A stretch of 52,875 nucleotides of DNA from Centipeda periodontii DSM 2778 (GCF_000213975.1 NZ_GL892076.1:1713196-1766070); one strand, 5' to 3'. Numbered from the stretch's first letter, positions 38,736-48,530 are shown. Numbers and translations are program-made. Notes: a model not told the origin generated them from the letters alone.

Positions 38736-41700
38736 CTACCGCATCTTGACAGAGCCTTCACCCATAAGCTGCGTAAGTTCCTGCCGCACCTCCGGTGAGC
38801 CGTCAATCCAATAGGACTCATCCAGCCGCCGCCATCGCCCGTCACTGCGAACGTAGACGGGATGCTCCCCCGCATGAGCGGCGAAGAGTTCCTGCATCCC
38901 GCTCCACAGCGTACGACGGTCAACATCGGTCGGCGGCATCAGGTAGAAGGAAGCACGATACTCATTCATCCGCCAGATCTCATCGGCGAGCAGCTTCGGT
39001 TCCTCGCCGGTTGTATCGACACGCCCCTCCATAACGATGACCGCATCCGACTCCAAATCGGAAACATGTGCGTAGAATACGCGCGGGAACACGGTGACCT
39101 CGATCTTGCCGCTGAAATCCTCAAGCTCGGCAAAGAGCATCGTGTCGCCCTTCTTCGTCGTAAAGCGCTTCGTGTTCGTAAGGATCCCGCCGATGCGTAC
39201 GAGCTGCCGATCCTTATGTACGGTATGCGGAATCTCACCGATGGACAGCAACGCAGAGAGTGTATCGCGGTAATCATCGAGTGGATGCCCCGTAATGTAG
39301 AAGCCCGTCGCCTCCTTTTCCCACATCAGACGCTCGCGCGCCGTACTTGGTGGAACATCCGCCGCGCCCCGGATCTGCTGAGCCTCCTCCATCGTTTCCT
39401 CGGCAAAGAGCCCCCCCTGTCCACTCATGAGGTCACGTTGGCGCCGTGCCGCGTCCTGCATTGCGGCATCAAGGGAGGCAAGCAGCTGATTGCGCTCCAC
39501 TCCGATGCTGTCGAATGCTCCGCATTTGATGAGGCTCTCAATCGCGCGCTTGTTGACCGCGCGCATATCGACGCGCGCGCAGAAATCCACGAGCGAACGG
39601 AACTTCCCACCCTCCGCACGAACGCGCTCCATGCTCACAATCGCATTCTCACCGACGTTGCGTACCGCAGCGAGCCCGAAGCGGATCGCACCGCCTTCGA
39701 TTCCAAAGCTCGCTGCACTCGAATTTATATCGGGCGGCAGGATTCTGATCCCCATACGGCGGCAAAGCTGGATGTAGACGGGAATCTTCTCCGTCTTGTC
39801 CATAATGCTCGTCAGTACACCCGCCATAAACTCCACGGGGTAATGCGCCTTGAGGTATGCCGTCTGCCATGCGAGGAGTCCATAGGCGGCACTGTGGGAC
39901 TTGTTGAAGCCATAGTCTGCGAAATGCGTCAGCAGATCGAAGATATGATTGGCAAGTGATGCCTCAAGCCCATTCTTCTCACAGCCCTGCAGAAAAATTT
40001 CCTTCTGTGCCATCAGCAGGTCATGCTTCTTCTTCCCCATTGCACGGCGCAGAAGGTCCGCCTGCCCGAGACTGAACCCCGCGAGTACCTGCACAATCTG
40101 CATGACTTGCTCCTGATAGAGTACGACGCCGAATGTTTCCTTCAAAATCGGCTCGAGCATCGGATGCATATAGACGACCTCTTTTTTTCCGTGCAGACCG
40201 TCGATGAAGTCGGTCACCATACCGCTCCCAAGAGGACCCGGACGATAGAGTGCTACCGTCGGAATCAGATCGACAAAGCCCTTCGGCTGGAGATCTTTGA
40301 CGAGATTCGTCATGCCTGTAGACTCCATCTGAAACACAGCGCCTGTATCGCCATCGCACAGCATTTGTGATGTTTTCTCGTCCACCAGCGGAATTGCATC
40401 GACATCCACGTCAATCCCACACGTTGCATGTACGTGCTGCACCGTATCCGCGATGATCGTCAGTGTACGCAGTCCCAGAAAGTCCATCTTGAGGAGTCCC
40501 AATGCCTCCACATCGTCCTTGTCGAACTCCGTAACGAGTGTCCCCTCGGAGACCCAGACCGGTACCTGACTTGCGAGCGGATTCTTTGCGATCACAACAC
40601 CGGCCGCATGGATGGATGTATTGCGCGGCAACCCTTCGATTTTGCGCGCGAGATCGATGACCCTGCGGACATTCTCATCTGCATCGTAGATATTCCTAAA
40701 GTCGGACGATTCCTTAAGCGCGCGATCCAATGTGATGTTGAGTTCCGCAGGAACGAGCTTTGTGATGCTCGAAACCTCACCGAACGACATCTCGAGCACA
40801 CGTCCGACATCGCGAATCGCGCCCTTTGCCCCCATCGTACCAAACGTGGCGATCTGCGCGACATGATCCTCGCCGTAGCGCTCCTTGACATACGAAATCA
40901 CCCGTCCGCGATTGATATCGTCAAAGTCAATATCAATATCCGGCATGGACACGCGTTCGGGATTGAGGAATCGTTCAAAGAGGAGTGCGTATTGAAGGGG
41001 ATCAATATTCGTAATCCCCAGCAGATAGGCAACGATGCTGCCCGCTGCAGAACCGCGCCCGGGTCCGACGGCAACGCCGTGCTCGCGCGCATAGACAATA
41101 AAGTCCCACACGATGAGAAAGTAGCTGGCATACCCCATGCCATGAATGACGCCGAGCTCATAGTCCAGACGCGCGTGAATCTCATCCGTCACATCCGGAT
41201 AGCGTGCGGGAATACGCTCTTCACAGAGAGCGCGCAGATAGGCGTCGTCGCTCTCATAATTCTCAGGGATCGGATAAAACGGAAGCTGCAGTTCGCCGAA
41301 GGTGAAATCCACCTGACAGCGCGCGGCAATTTTGGCGGTATTCTCAAGCGCACCCGGATAGTCTGCAAAGAGCGCCGCCATCTCCTCTTCCGATTTCAGA
41401 TAGTAATCGGGACCGGAGAAGCGCATGCGGTCGGGATCGTTGATCGTCCGCCCCGTCTGCACGCAGAGCAGGATGTCATGAAACTCACTGTCATTTGCAT
41501 GGACATAGTGCACATCATTCGTTGCAACCAGACCAATATCATAACGTTCCGCCATCTCACGGAGCGTACGGTTGACCGTCTTTTCCTCGGGGAGCCCGTG
41601 ATCCTGTATCTCGAGGAAGAAGTTCTCCTGACCAAAAATCTCGACATACTCACGAAGCAAAGTCTCTGCCTGCTCGTTATTCCCGCGCAGGATCGCCTGC

Positions 41701-42128
41701 GGTATCTCTCCTGCCACACAGGCAGAGAGCGCAATGATTCCCTCATGATATTTTCGCAGGAGCTCCTTATCAATGCGCGGCTTATAGTAATATCCCTCGA
41801 TATTTGCGAGGGATATCAGCTCAACCAGATTGCGGTAACCCGTTTCATTTTCAGCGAGGAGGATCAGATGATAGTAGCGGGTACCGTCGACCTCTGCGCG
41901 TTCCTGACGCATCCCCGGAGCAAGATAAACCTCGCAGCCGATGATGGGATGGATGCCCTGTGCCTTTGCCTCTTTGTAGAACCGGACAGCACCATACATA
42001 ACACCGTGATCGGTGATGGCGACCGAATCCATCCCCAGTTCCTTTGTGCGGCGTATGAGCTCCTTGATCCGACTCGCGCCGTCCAGCAGACTGTACTCGG
42101 TATGCACATGCAAATGGGCAAAGGCCAT
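38736..42128 (-). CDS. dnaE: DNA polymerase III alpha subunit
   Basis: This 1130-residue replicative or error-prone C-family polymerase is of the DnaE type (no internal DEDD exonuclease as in PolC). The N-terminal PHP domain has HLHVHTEYSLLDGASRIKEL and DHGVMYGAV. The polymerase palm carries GPGRGSAAGSIVAYLLGITNIDPLQY and PDIDIDFDDINRGRVISYV (catalytic Asp cluster). The fingers have PRNTSIHAAGVVI and LLKMDFLGLRTL. A helix-hairpin-helix region and an OB fold (VRIGGILTNTKRFTTKKGDTMLFAELEDFSGKIEVTVFPRVF) follow. GGGAGGAA precedes the ATG. Its place downstream of glycosyltransferase genes in one run is unusual. Confidence 0.97.
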   Translation of the reverse strand: MAFAHLHVHTEYSLLDGASRIKELIRRTKELGMDSVAITDHGVMYGAVRFYKEAKAQGIHPIIGCEVYLAPGMRQERAEVDGTRYYHLILLAENETGYRNLVELISLANIEGYYYKPRIDKELLRKYHEGIIALSACVAGEIPQAILRGNNEQAETLLREYVEIFGQENFFLEIQDHGLPEEKTVNRTLREMAERYDIGLVATNDVHYVHANDSEFHDILLCVQTGRTINDPDRMRFSGPDYYLKSEEEMAALFADYPGALENTAKIAARCQVDFTFGELQLPFYPIPENYESDDAYLRALCEERIPARYPDVTDEIHARLDYELGVIHGMGYASYFLIVWDFIVYAREHGVAVGPGRGSAAGSIVAYLLGITNIDPLQYALLFERFLNPERVSMPDIDIDFDDINRGRVISYVKERYGEDHVAQIATFGTMGAKGAIRDVGRVLEMSFGEVSSITKLVPAELNITLDRALKESSDFRNIYDADENVRRVIDLARKIEGLPRNTSIHAAGVVIAKNPLASQVPVWVSEGTLVTEFDKDDVEALGLLKMDFLGLRTLTIIADTVQHVHATCGIDVDVDAIPLVDEKTSQMLCDGDTGAVFQMESTGMTNLVKDLQPKGFVDLIPTVALYRPGPLGSGMVTDFIDGLHGKKEVVYMHPMLEPILKETFGVVLYQEQVMQIVQVLAGFSLGQADLLRRAMGKKKHDLLMAQKEIFLQGCEKNGLEASLANHIFDLLTHFADYGFNKSHSAAYGLLAWQTAYLKAHYPVEFMAGVLTSIMDKTEKIPVYIQLCRRMGIRILPPDINSSAASFGIEGGAIRFGLAAVRNVGENAIVSMERVRAEGGKFRSLVDFCARVDMRAVNKRAIESLIKCGAFDSIGVERNQLLASLDAAMQDAARRQRDLMSGQGGLFAEETMEEAQQIRGAADVPPSTARERLMWEKEATGFYITGHPLDDYRDTLSALLSIGEIPHTVHKDRQLVRIGGILTNTKRFTTKKGDTMLFAELEDFSGKIEVTVFPRVFYAHVSDLESDAVIVMEGRVDTTGEEPKLLADEIWRMNEYRASFYLMPPTDVDRRTLWSGMQELFAAHAGEHPVYVRSDGRWRRLDESYWIDGSPEVRQELTQLMGEGSVKMR

Positions 42129-42160
42129 TCTGTTCCTCCCTTCCCTTCATTTCATCCTCA

Positions 42161-43924
42161 TCACAGGAGAGGTTTCGACATGCAGAAATTCTCCCAAATC
42201 TCGTGGTACGCCGTTTCCAGTTCCTCCATATAGCCCTGCGCATCCATCAGGGGGGAACGCTTCATATTCGCACGCAGCCCCATATGATACGCCTCGAGGA
42301 GCTTCGGTGTTTGCGCAAGCTTGACAGCGCGGCGCACATAGTTGATGTCATTTTCTGCAATGAGTTCACGCACCCCCGCATTCGTCAGAATGGAGGCGCC
42401 AAAACGAGAGCCATGTGTACGTCCACGGAGAGAGATAACCGGTACGCCCATGTAAAGCGCCTCGCAGGTTGTCAGTCCGCCGTTGTAGGGAGCCGTATCT
42501 AAAGCAATGTCAATATCCCGATACTGCTCGAGATAGTCCGGGCTGTACGGGCGAAACTCGACACGCTCAAGATCATAGCTGAGCATGGAGAGACGCTTCT
42601 TTGCGAAGTTGATGCCGGAGTCGATGCTCCCAATCTTCCCTTTGATGATGAGCTTAGAGCCGCGCACGGACTCCAATATTCCACGCCAAAGGAGCAGAAT
42701 TTCATCCGTAACCTTGGCAAAGTTGTTGAAGCTGCCAAACGTCACGTAGCCGTTCCTGCGCACAGGCGGCTCATATCCGGCGTCCGGCATCGTACGGATT
42801 GCCTCCGGTACATAGCAAAGATGTGAATGCGGGAGACGCAGAACGCGTTCGGTAAAGCCCGCCTCTGCATGAAGATCGCCTTTTGGAACACAGATCTCAT
42901 CGGAGAGGAAATAGTCGATCACATGGAGCCCTGTCGTATTTGTATACCCAATACCGGAAACTTGTACAGGAGCAGGGCGATATGCCATAATTGGAAGTGC
43001 ATTGTCCTGCGAGTGTCCAGACAGATCGACCAGTATATCAATCTTATCCTCTGCGATCAATCGTGCCGCTGCACGCGGTGATCGTCCGCGCAGATCACGC
43101 CAAGTCAAACGGCGCGTGCGCAGGCGTCCCGTCACGGCGTCACTCCTGCCTGTCGCATAGCAAAACACCATGAACTGTTCGCCGTCAAAATGACGAAGCA
43201 GAGGTATCAAAAAATATGCGACCGAATGCTCTCGAAAGTCTGGCGATATATATCCAAGGCGCAGCTTTTTATGGGGCGCTCGCAGGGCATTGTCATGCGT
43301 GTATGGCTGGATATCCATCAGTGTATCATAGTGCTTGGCCTTGATACGCCCTTCCTTTGCGCCGAGGTGTCGATAGTTCCGCATAAAGAGATATTTACTG
43401 TAGAGCTCGGCTGCCTCATCCGCCTCATCCGCAAGACGGCTGGACATGAGGAGCTCATGTGCAGCCCCTTTCGCTTCCCCTGCAAGATAGAGCGCATCGG
43501 CAAGCCATCCCCGTGCACGCCGCATCATCTGATGATAGATGGCATAGGAGGGATCCTCCTCGCCTAGAATCTTCGCTTTATACATCAGCTCTTCGATCAA
43601 ATCGGCAAGGAGTGGAATCTCATCATCCAGACGAAATTCGAGCGCCGCAAGTCCCGCCTGAACCATGCGTGCGCGCGGGTGACGCGGCTGCACACGCAAT
43701 ACCTTTTCGGCAAGCTCCTCCGCCTCGTCGATCCGCCCGCTATAGAGCGCCACCTCAGCATTGACCGCCGTTGCGTCAATATCCCCGGCCATCAATCGAT
43801 CGACCTCTTGGGCACAGGCGCGCATGCCCTTCAAATCACCATCAGCAGAGAACTTTGTAGCAAGTCTCAGCCAGTTGATCTTTTCCTCTGCCGTATGTTC
43901 AGCCTTTGGCGGCTGTTCCTGCAT
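42161..43924 (-). CDS. TPR-containing GT41-like glycosyltransferase (SPINDLY/OGT type)
   Basis: This 587-residue protein is likely to glycosylate proteins in the cytoplasm. About 200 N-terminal residues form helical TPR-like repeats (AEVALYSGRIDEAEELAEKVLRVQPRHPRARMVQAGLAAL). The catalytic part matches the OGT/SPINDLY C-terminal fold: KKLRLGYISPDFREHSVAYFLIPLLRHFD, DILVDLSGHSQDNALPIMAYRPAPVQVSGIGYTNTTGL, VTFGSFNNFAKVTDEILLLW, and the donor-binding end APYNGGLTTCEALYMGVPVISLRGRTHGSRFGASIL. Bacterial relatives modify flagellin or surface proteins. The target is unknown here. AAAGGAGG lies 9 nt before ATG. It is followed by dnaE and preceded by a second glycosyltransferase. Confidence 0.9.
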   Translation of the reverse strand: MQEQPPKAEHTAEEKINWLRLATKFSADGDLKGMRACAQEVDRLMAGDIDATAVNAEVALYSGRIDEAEELAEKVLRVQPRHPRARMVQAGLAALEFRLDDEIPLLADLIEELMYKAKILGEEDPSYAIYHQMMRRARGWLADALYLAGEAKGAAHELLMSSRLADEADEAAELYSKYLFMRNYRHLGAKEGRIKAKHYDTLMDIQPYTHDNALRAPHKKLRLGYISPDFREHSVAYFLIPLLRHFDGEQFMVFCYATGRSDAVTGRLRTRRLTWRDLRGRSPRAAARLIAEDKIDILVDLSGHSQDNALPIMAYRPAPVQVSGIGYTNTTGLHVIDYFLSDEICVPKGDLHAEAGFTERVLRLPHSHLCYVPEAIRTMPDAGYEPPVRRNGYVTFGSFNNFAKVTDEILLLWRGILESVRGSKLIIKGKIGSIDSGINFAKKRLSMLSYDLERVEFRPYSPDYLEQYRDIDIALDTAPYNGGLTTCEALYMGVPVISLRGRTHGSRFGASILTNAGVRELIAENDINYVRRAVKLAQTPKLLEAYHMGLRANMKRSPLMDAQGYMEELETAYHEIWENFCMSKPLL

Positions 43925-43956
43925 AGATGAAAACCTCCTTTCCGCATATATTGTAT

Positions 43957-44643
43957 TCAGACCTCGGGATGGAGCTCCGCACCGTATTCATGCAGGAAAA
44001 TCTTCTGATATCGTTTGTATTCCGGCGCAAGCGGCTTCTCACGCGGGCAGTGGATGCACCAAAAATCCTCTTCCTGATTTGGAACCACAACGCGAAAATC
44101 ATGCCGCCGCATCTCCATACACATCGACGTGTCATAGAGATGCCAGCCTGTAAAGAGATCCTCGCGCCACCGAATGCCGTACTGTGTCGCAAGAAAAAGC
44201 CCATCCACAGCCTCGACATCAATGTAGTCATCATCCGGCTCCATACAGTGCGAGTCCACCACGCTCTCCGGCTCACAATGATGAAGGACACGCCCGTAAG
44301 TACGCAGACCATCCCACCAGACTCCCGAACGCGGCAGACTGCGGCAGCCGATCACACCGACAAGCCCAACGGTCGGATCCGCAAAGATGGAAAGCAGATC
44401 GGCAATGATATTTTTGTTGACGACAAGCACATCCTGATGCAGATAGACATTGTATTTTGCATTGGACGCACGCGCACCCTCATTATATCCCGCACACATG
44501 GAAACGGCATTACGTACAGGTATATATTCTACTGACATCCCATGCGGGATGTGTAGTGATTTTAGATACAGCAGACATTCACTATACATATCCTCGTCAT
44601 TGACACAGGAAATAAACGCAATTTTATTTCGGTTCAGATCCAT
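43957..44643 (-). CDS. Family 2-like glycosyltransferase (StrF-like)
   Basis: This protein of about 228 residues has the compact GT-A-like fold of the Glyco_tranf_2_5/StrF group: KIAFISCVNDEDMYSECLLYLKSL, an NAVSMCAGYNEGARASNAKYNVYLHQDVLV segment with a likely metal/nucleotide-sugar acidic pair (HQD), VGLVGVIGCRSLPRSGVWWDG, DDDYIDVEAVDGLFLATQYG and WHLYDTSMCMEMRRHDFRVVVP. It probably adds sugars to protein or a glycan started elsewhere. ATG 44643 follows the upstream stop by 7 nt and GAGGG lies just before it. The ATG at 44664 is an alternative overlapping the upstream gene by 14 nt. Part of a three-gene glycosylation set with the genes on both sides. Confidence 0.82.
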   Translation of the reverse strand: MDLNRNKIAFISCVNDEDMYSECLLYLKSLHIPHGMSVEYIPVRNAVSMCAGYNEGARASNAKYNVYLHQDVLVVNKNIIADLLSIFADPTVGLVGVIGCRSLPRSGVWWDGLRTYGRVLHHCEPESVVDSHCMEPDDDYIDVEAVDGLFLATQYGIRWREDLFTGWHLYDTSMCMEMRRHDFRVVVPNQEEDFWCIHCPREKPLAPEYKRYQKIFLHEYGAELHPEV

Positions 44644-44650
44644 GATCCCT

Positions 44651-45586
44651 CTATCTCTTTCCATGTAAAGCTTCTCTCTGCAATCTTTGATACAACGCGC
44701 GATCCATCGGATCAATACTCTCCGACACGCTCACATCCAGCATTTCATGAATAAACACCTCACGTCCATCCGAATGCATGGATAAGGATTGATAAAACGC
44801 TGCTGTATGAACAACAGTCTCATGAACAAGTGACGAAAGATATGCAGGAAAAACACGAAGATCATCTATCATCTTCCACAGCTCATCGACCGACGCTGCA
44901 CGTTCCACATCGTACTCAATCCGGTGGATGAAACGCACCATCTGTGCACGCTCCTTTGCCGTATACATGGACTTGAGGAGCGCAAGCTCGGGCATGGAAC
45001 GATCCGCACGCACAAGATAAAACTCTGTTTCGAGATCGTCACGCTCATTCTCAAACCCGGCGGCGGTAAGCCGCTCAATCAGCCCCTCCGGAGCCTCACG
45101 CTTCTGTTGATCCACTCGTACACTTTTATAGAACGAGGCGTAGAGAAGATTTTCAAACTCGGCTCTCGCATAGAGTCGAGAAACGATATTATAATAATGG
45201 CCTTCCATTAAATTTTGCAGAACAGACCAATGCCGAATATTACGAAAACTGGTAAGGAAGGATCCGGTTTCTTTCAGAAACATGGAAAAACCCGCAGCGA
45301 TATCCTGCGGATTGTCTGCCTGCTCTAAAGCAAGATCCGATATAATGTAGTCAAAGAATCCCCGTGTATACGGGAGTGGAATCGCAAGATAATCGAGAAT
45401 CAGCCAATGGATATCCATCGGAATATCCACCTCGTCGAGCTCAGCCGTAACAGCATAGAGCTCCGCCTGCGGAAACATCTCACGCAGATCATGCAGATAG
45501 GACAAACTCTCAACCACCAAAATGCGTAGCGGCGCAGCATTCGGCTGCAAAAAAGAAAGCAGTTCAGGTCGTATTTTTTCAGCCAA
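44651..45586 (-). CDS. Methyltransferase-like protein of a glycosylation cluster
   Basis: This protein of about 311 residues has a class I methyltransferase-like start (PLRILVVESLSYLHDLREMFPQAELYAVTAELDEVD, a beta-alpha-beta with an acidic end) and a middle DYIISDLALEQADNPQDIAAGFSMFLKETGSFLTSFRNIRHW that fits motif IV and beyond. The C-terminal 100 residues are helical with no named motif. A canonical GxGxG is missing, so S-adenosylmethionine binding is not certain. The start is TTG 45586, with GGAGGGG 5 nt before it; the longer GTG frame from 45619 lacks a site. It precedes the StrF-like and OGT-like genes. It may act in surface glycan or protein modification. Confidence 0.7.
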   Translation of the reverse strand: MAEKIRPELLSFLQPNAAPLRILVVESLSYLHDLREMFPQAELYAVTAELDEVDIPMDIHWLILDYLAIPLPYTRGFFDYIISDLALEQADNPQDIAAGFSMFLKETGSFLTSFRNIRHWSVLQNLMEGHYYNIVSRLYARAEFENLLYASFYKSVRVDQQKREAPEGLIERLTAAGFENERDDLETEFYLVRADRSMPELALLKSMYTAKERAQMVRFIHRIEYDVERAASVDELWKMIDDLRVFPAYLSSLVHETVVHTAAFYQSLSMHSDGREVFIHEMLDVSVSESIDPMDRALYQRLQREALHGKR

Positions 45587-45685
45587 GCTTGCCCCTCCAT
45601 TTATGATAGACGATCCCACGGAGGGACACAGATTTCTTTTATTATATCACAATCTGTAAAGAGCCTGTAGTCCTCTCTCCTCTTT

Positions 45686-46012
45686 TTAGCACACGAGAGG
45701 AATGACAAAGATCTCCGGTGTTTCATAGGGATGAACAGCTCTGACCGCAGAGAGTGTCTCATCCAAGCGATCCGCTTCCACGCGCAGTTCGACCTTGAGT
45801 TCCTCGGCCTCGCACAGTTCTCCGATGGTTCCCTCATACGGAGAAGCTCCCACAAGCGGCCGCCACGATCCCGTCACACGCGAATAGGCAAGACAGCTGT
45901 CATAGTTCCCAAGATGTCCCGCATCCACTGATCGCAGCGCATTCCGCAGCTGCGCGAGATGCGTCTCCGGAATAAAGATTTCGAGTTTTACAGACTTCGT
46001 TTGTTCAGACAT
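45686..46012 (-). CDS. YqfO/NIF3-like small protein
   Basis: This protein of 108 residues matches the stand-alone version of the ferredoxin-like domain inserted in YqfO/NIF3 proteins, related in fold to CutA1/PII trimers: KLEIFIPETHLAQLRNALRSVDAGHLGNYDSCLAYSRVTGSWRPLVGASPYEG and the ending AVRAVHPYETPEIFVIPLV, where HPYE-P is the signature. It may bind metal or a small ligand. No reaction is known. ATG 46012 has GGGGGA 8 nt upstream. The ATG at 46027 does not. It follows comM within 25 nt and is likely on the same message. Confidence 0.85.
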   Translation of the reverse strand: MSEQTKSVKLEIFIPETHLAQLRNALRSVDAGHLGNYDSCLAYSRVTGSWRPLVGASPYEGTIGELCEAEELKVELRVEADRLDETLSAVRAVHPYETPEIFVIPLVC

Positions 46013-46035
46013 GATATGTTCCCCCATTTGTCATC

Positions 46036-47565
46036 TCACTCAATGTTCAGCCCAACATCAGAGCGCAGCTGTATCGCCTCCGCGATGTGTATTGCCGTGA
46101 TGGCAGGGCTTTGCGCCAAATCGGCAATCGTTCGCGCCACCTTGATAATGCGGTCATGGGAGCGTGCCGATAAATTGATTCTGTGAAACGCAGCCTCAAG
46201 CAAACTCTCCGCCTCCCTCTCGAGCCGGCAATACTTCTTGATCATGCTGTGATTCATCTGAGCATTACAAAAGAGCCCATGCCGATGCAGTCGCTCCCAT
46301 TCGATCGTACGTGCCGCCACCACACGCTGGCGAATCGAGGCTGAGGACTCTGCCCTGCGCGTTGCGTGGAGATCTGAATACTCCACACGCGATACACGTA
46401 TATGGAGATCGATGCGATCCAGCAAGGGCCCCGACAGCTTGCGCGTATATCTCTTGATCTCGCCCGCAGAACATTCACAGGCGTGGCTCTTATCTCCAAA
46501 AAATCCACAGGGGCATGGATTCATTGCCGCTACCAAAATGATACTAGAGGGAAAGGTCAGTGTTGCGTTCGCACGCGACACCGTAATCTGGCGATCCTCA
46601 ATTGGCTCACGTAGCACCTCAAGCGTCTTCTTGCTGAACTCCGACAGCTCATCGAGAAATAGCACGCCGTGATGGGCAAGCGTCACCTCGCCCGGACGCG
46701 GGATGCTCCCGCCTCCGATCATCGCCACCGTCGAGGAGGTATGATGCGGACTGCGAAATGGACGCGTCGTCACAAGCCCCGTATCCTTGCCGAGCAGCCC
46801 CGAGATGCTGTAGATCTTTGTGATCTCAATGGCTTCTTCCTTCGTCAGCTCCGGCAGGATTGAAGGCATCCGACGTGCCAACATCGTCTTGCCCGAACCG
46901 GGTACACCGACCATCAGGACATTATGCCCGCCTGCCGCTGCAATCTCAAGCGCACGTTTCGCCTGGTACTGCCCCTGTACGTCCGCAAAGTCATCGGTGA
47001 AAGCGGCGTCTTTTTGTGTTTCGATATGATTCGGTGTTGCAGGAGTCAGCGTCTCCGTGCCCATCAAATGACGCACAAGTTGTGCCAAATTCTCAACCGC
47101 ATAGACCTTCAGTCCATCAATAAGGAGTGCCTCGTCTGCATTCGACGGTGCAACGTAGAACTCCGTTAGCCCGCGCTCCCGCGCCGTAATCGCCATCGGG
47201 AGAATGCCGCTGATCGGACGGCAGTTTCCATCGAGAGAAAGTTCCGCAGAGAAGAGTGCATTCTGCACTGCCGTCTCGGGAACCATACCGTAGGACGCAA
47301 GGAGTCCGACGGCAATCGGTAGATCAAGTCCCGAGCTGTCCTTTCGTACATCAGCGGGGGCAAGATTGACCGTCACCCGCTCCTGCCGCAGCTGAATGCC
47401 GGAGTTCCGAATCGCCGTGCGTACCCGCTCCTTTGACTCCTTCACCGACGTATCGGGAAGCCCGACCAACTCAAAGCCCGGCAGCCCCGGTGACACATCC
47501 ACCTCAACGTCGATAATCCGTCCATCAATCCCGAGGGTCGTCGCACCATAAGTCTTTGCAAACAA
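46036..47565 (-). CDS. comM: YifB/ComM family Mg-chelatase-like AAA+ ATPase
   Basis: This 509-residue protein is a ComM homologue, a hexameric helicase that promotes branch migration during natural transformation and recombination. An N-terminal Lon-protease-like S5 domain (VDVSPGLPGFELVGLPDTSVKESKERVRTAIRNSG) precedes the AAA+ core with Walker A GVPGSGKTMLARRMPSILP, Walker B VLFLDELSEF, PFRSPHHTSSTVAMIGGGSIPRPGEVTLAHHGV, and a Cys-bearing NPCPCGFFGDKSHACEC zinc-type insert. The start is TTG with AGGAGGG 7 nt before it. Extended -10 TGTTATAAT at 47599-47607. It opens the long minus-strand run. Confidence 0.95.
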   Translation of the reverse strand: MFAKTYGATTLGIDGRIIDVEVDVSPGLPGFELVGLPDTSVKESKERVRTAIRNSGIQLRQERVTVNLAPADVRKDSSGLDLPIAVGLLASYGMVPETAVQNALFSAELSLDGNCRPISGILPMAITARERGLTEFYVAPSNADEALLIDGLKVYAVENLAQLVRHLMGTETLTPATPNHIETQKDAAFTDDFADVQGQYQAKRALEIAAAGGHNVLMVGVPGSGKTMLARRMPSILPELTKEEAIEITKIYSISGLLGKDTGLVTTRPFRSPHHTSSTVAMIGGGSIPRPGEVTLAHHGVLFLDELSEFSKKTLEVLREPIEDRQITVSRANATLTFPSSIILVAAMNPCPCGFFGDKSHACECSAGEIKRYTRKLSGPLLDRIDLHIRVSRVEYSDLHATRRAESSASIRQRVVAARTIEWERLHRHGLFCNAQMNHSMIKKYCRLEREAESLLEAAFHRINLSARSHDRIIKVARTIADLAQSPAITAIHIAEAIQLRSDVGLNIE

Positions 47566-47598
47566 CGGCCTTCCCTCCTACGTTTCAAATATAAGAAA

Positions 47599-47607
47599 AT
47601 TATAACA
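47599..47607 (-). promoter_or_regulatory. Extended -10 promoter of comM
   Basis: Minus strand TGTTATAAT; no good -35. It lies about 35 nt before the TTG start and is the only promoter I can see for the first genes of the long run. Confidence 0.55.
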
Positions 47608-47643
47608 CAGGATAGGGTATGTTGCCTAATGATTCTTTGCAAC

Positions 47644-47689
47644 AAAAAAGAGATTCCAGGCGCTAAGTGGGGCGAATGGAATCTCTTTT
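47644..47689 (-). terminator. Intrinsic terminator of the MBL hydrolase gene
   Basis: On the minus strand AGAGATTCCA pairs with TGGAATCTCT around an 18-nt loop and is followed by T6. Confidence 0.85.
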
Positions 47690-47717
47690 GTGTGCGGAAT
47701 TTACCGTATGACAGGAA

Positions 47718-48530
47718 TTAAGCTCTGGCTGTTGCGGCTTTATATTCAACCGACGCACCATCGGACGGCATATCATAATTCACCACGCCGCGACGTGCCA
47801 AACAACCTCGCAGTGTATGCCTCGTAAGCGCAGCATGTGCGACATTGTCCAAGTGCGTTAGATAAAGACGGGCGTTAGGCGCAGTCATTGCAACGCAGTG
47901 AACATCTTCATCGTTCATGATGAGGCGTCCGTTTTCCACGGTCTCTGCGGCACAACAGTTCAAGGCAATCACCTCAGGCTGATAGTTCCGCAGTGTCTCA
48001 GCTATGCCGGAATACCAGACCGTATCCCCTGCCAAATAGAAGGTGTTCTCCTCCGGTGCCTCAAACACAATCCCCATCGCGTCACCGCACGGAACAACGG
48101 TACCGTGCAGGGCAGGGACGCGGGTCAGTCTCGCCGCACCGAACTCCATACCGCTTGTCGGCAGGACGATTACCTCTGAAAACCCGGAACTCCGCAGAAC
48201 AGAGGCATCCTCCTCCGACTGACAGATGACTGGAACCGCCTTATCAAGCGGCGCACCGACCGTCCCGTCCGGTGTCATATCAATATGATCGGGATGCAGA
48301 TGCGTAACGATGTAGTAGTCGACACCGCTCAAAATCTGCCCCATATCCATCGGCAAATCATAGAACGGCATCGGAAGATGCTCCTTCATCGGATCGGGGA
48401 CATGGAACGGCATGTCCGGAATATCGACAAATGACATCTGGTGTTTCGGTGCAAGCCACGGGTCAATCAGAAAAACTTTCCCTGCATAGTCCAAACGGTT
48501 CGTTGCATTGCGAATCTGTGTGAGTTTCAT
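47718..48530 (-). CDS. MBL-fold metallohydrolase, UlaG-like
   Basis: This 270-residue protein has the metallo-beta-lactamase fold with the metal site THLHPDHIDMTPDG (HxHxDH), ARLTRVPALHGTVVPCGDAMGIVFEAP, FYLAGDTVWY and a late LTHLDNVAH. Its layout is that of UlaG-like/YtkL hydrolases acting on small molecules such as lactones or lactamate-like substrates; the true substrate is unknown. AGGAGG lies 7 nt before ATG. It is transcribed away from a LysR regulator, the usual sign of local control by that regulator, and ends in its own terminator. Confidence 0.88.
   Translation of the reverse strand: MKLTQIRNATNRLDYAGKVFLIDPWLAPKHQMSFVDIPDMPFHVPDPMKEHLPMPFYDLPMDMGQILSGVDYYIVTHLHPDHIDMTPDGTVGAPLDKAVPVICQSEEDASVLRSSGFSEVIVLPTSGMEFGAARLTRVPALHGTVVPCGDAMGIVFEAPEENTFYLAGDTVWYSGIAETLRNYQPEVIALNCCAAETVENGRLIMNDEDVHCVAMTAPNARLYLTHLDNVAHAALTRHTLRGCLARRGVVNYDMPSDGASVEYKAATARA

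Noticed and set aside
40428-42233. Long 601-codon open frame on the plus strand opposite dnaE
   Set aside because: Antisense shadow of the dnaE PHP and polymerase domains, with no ribosome binding site or domain of its own.
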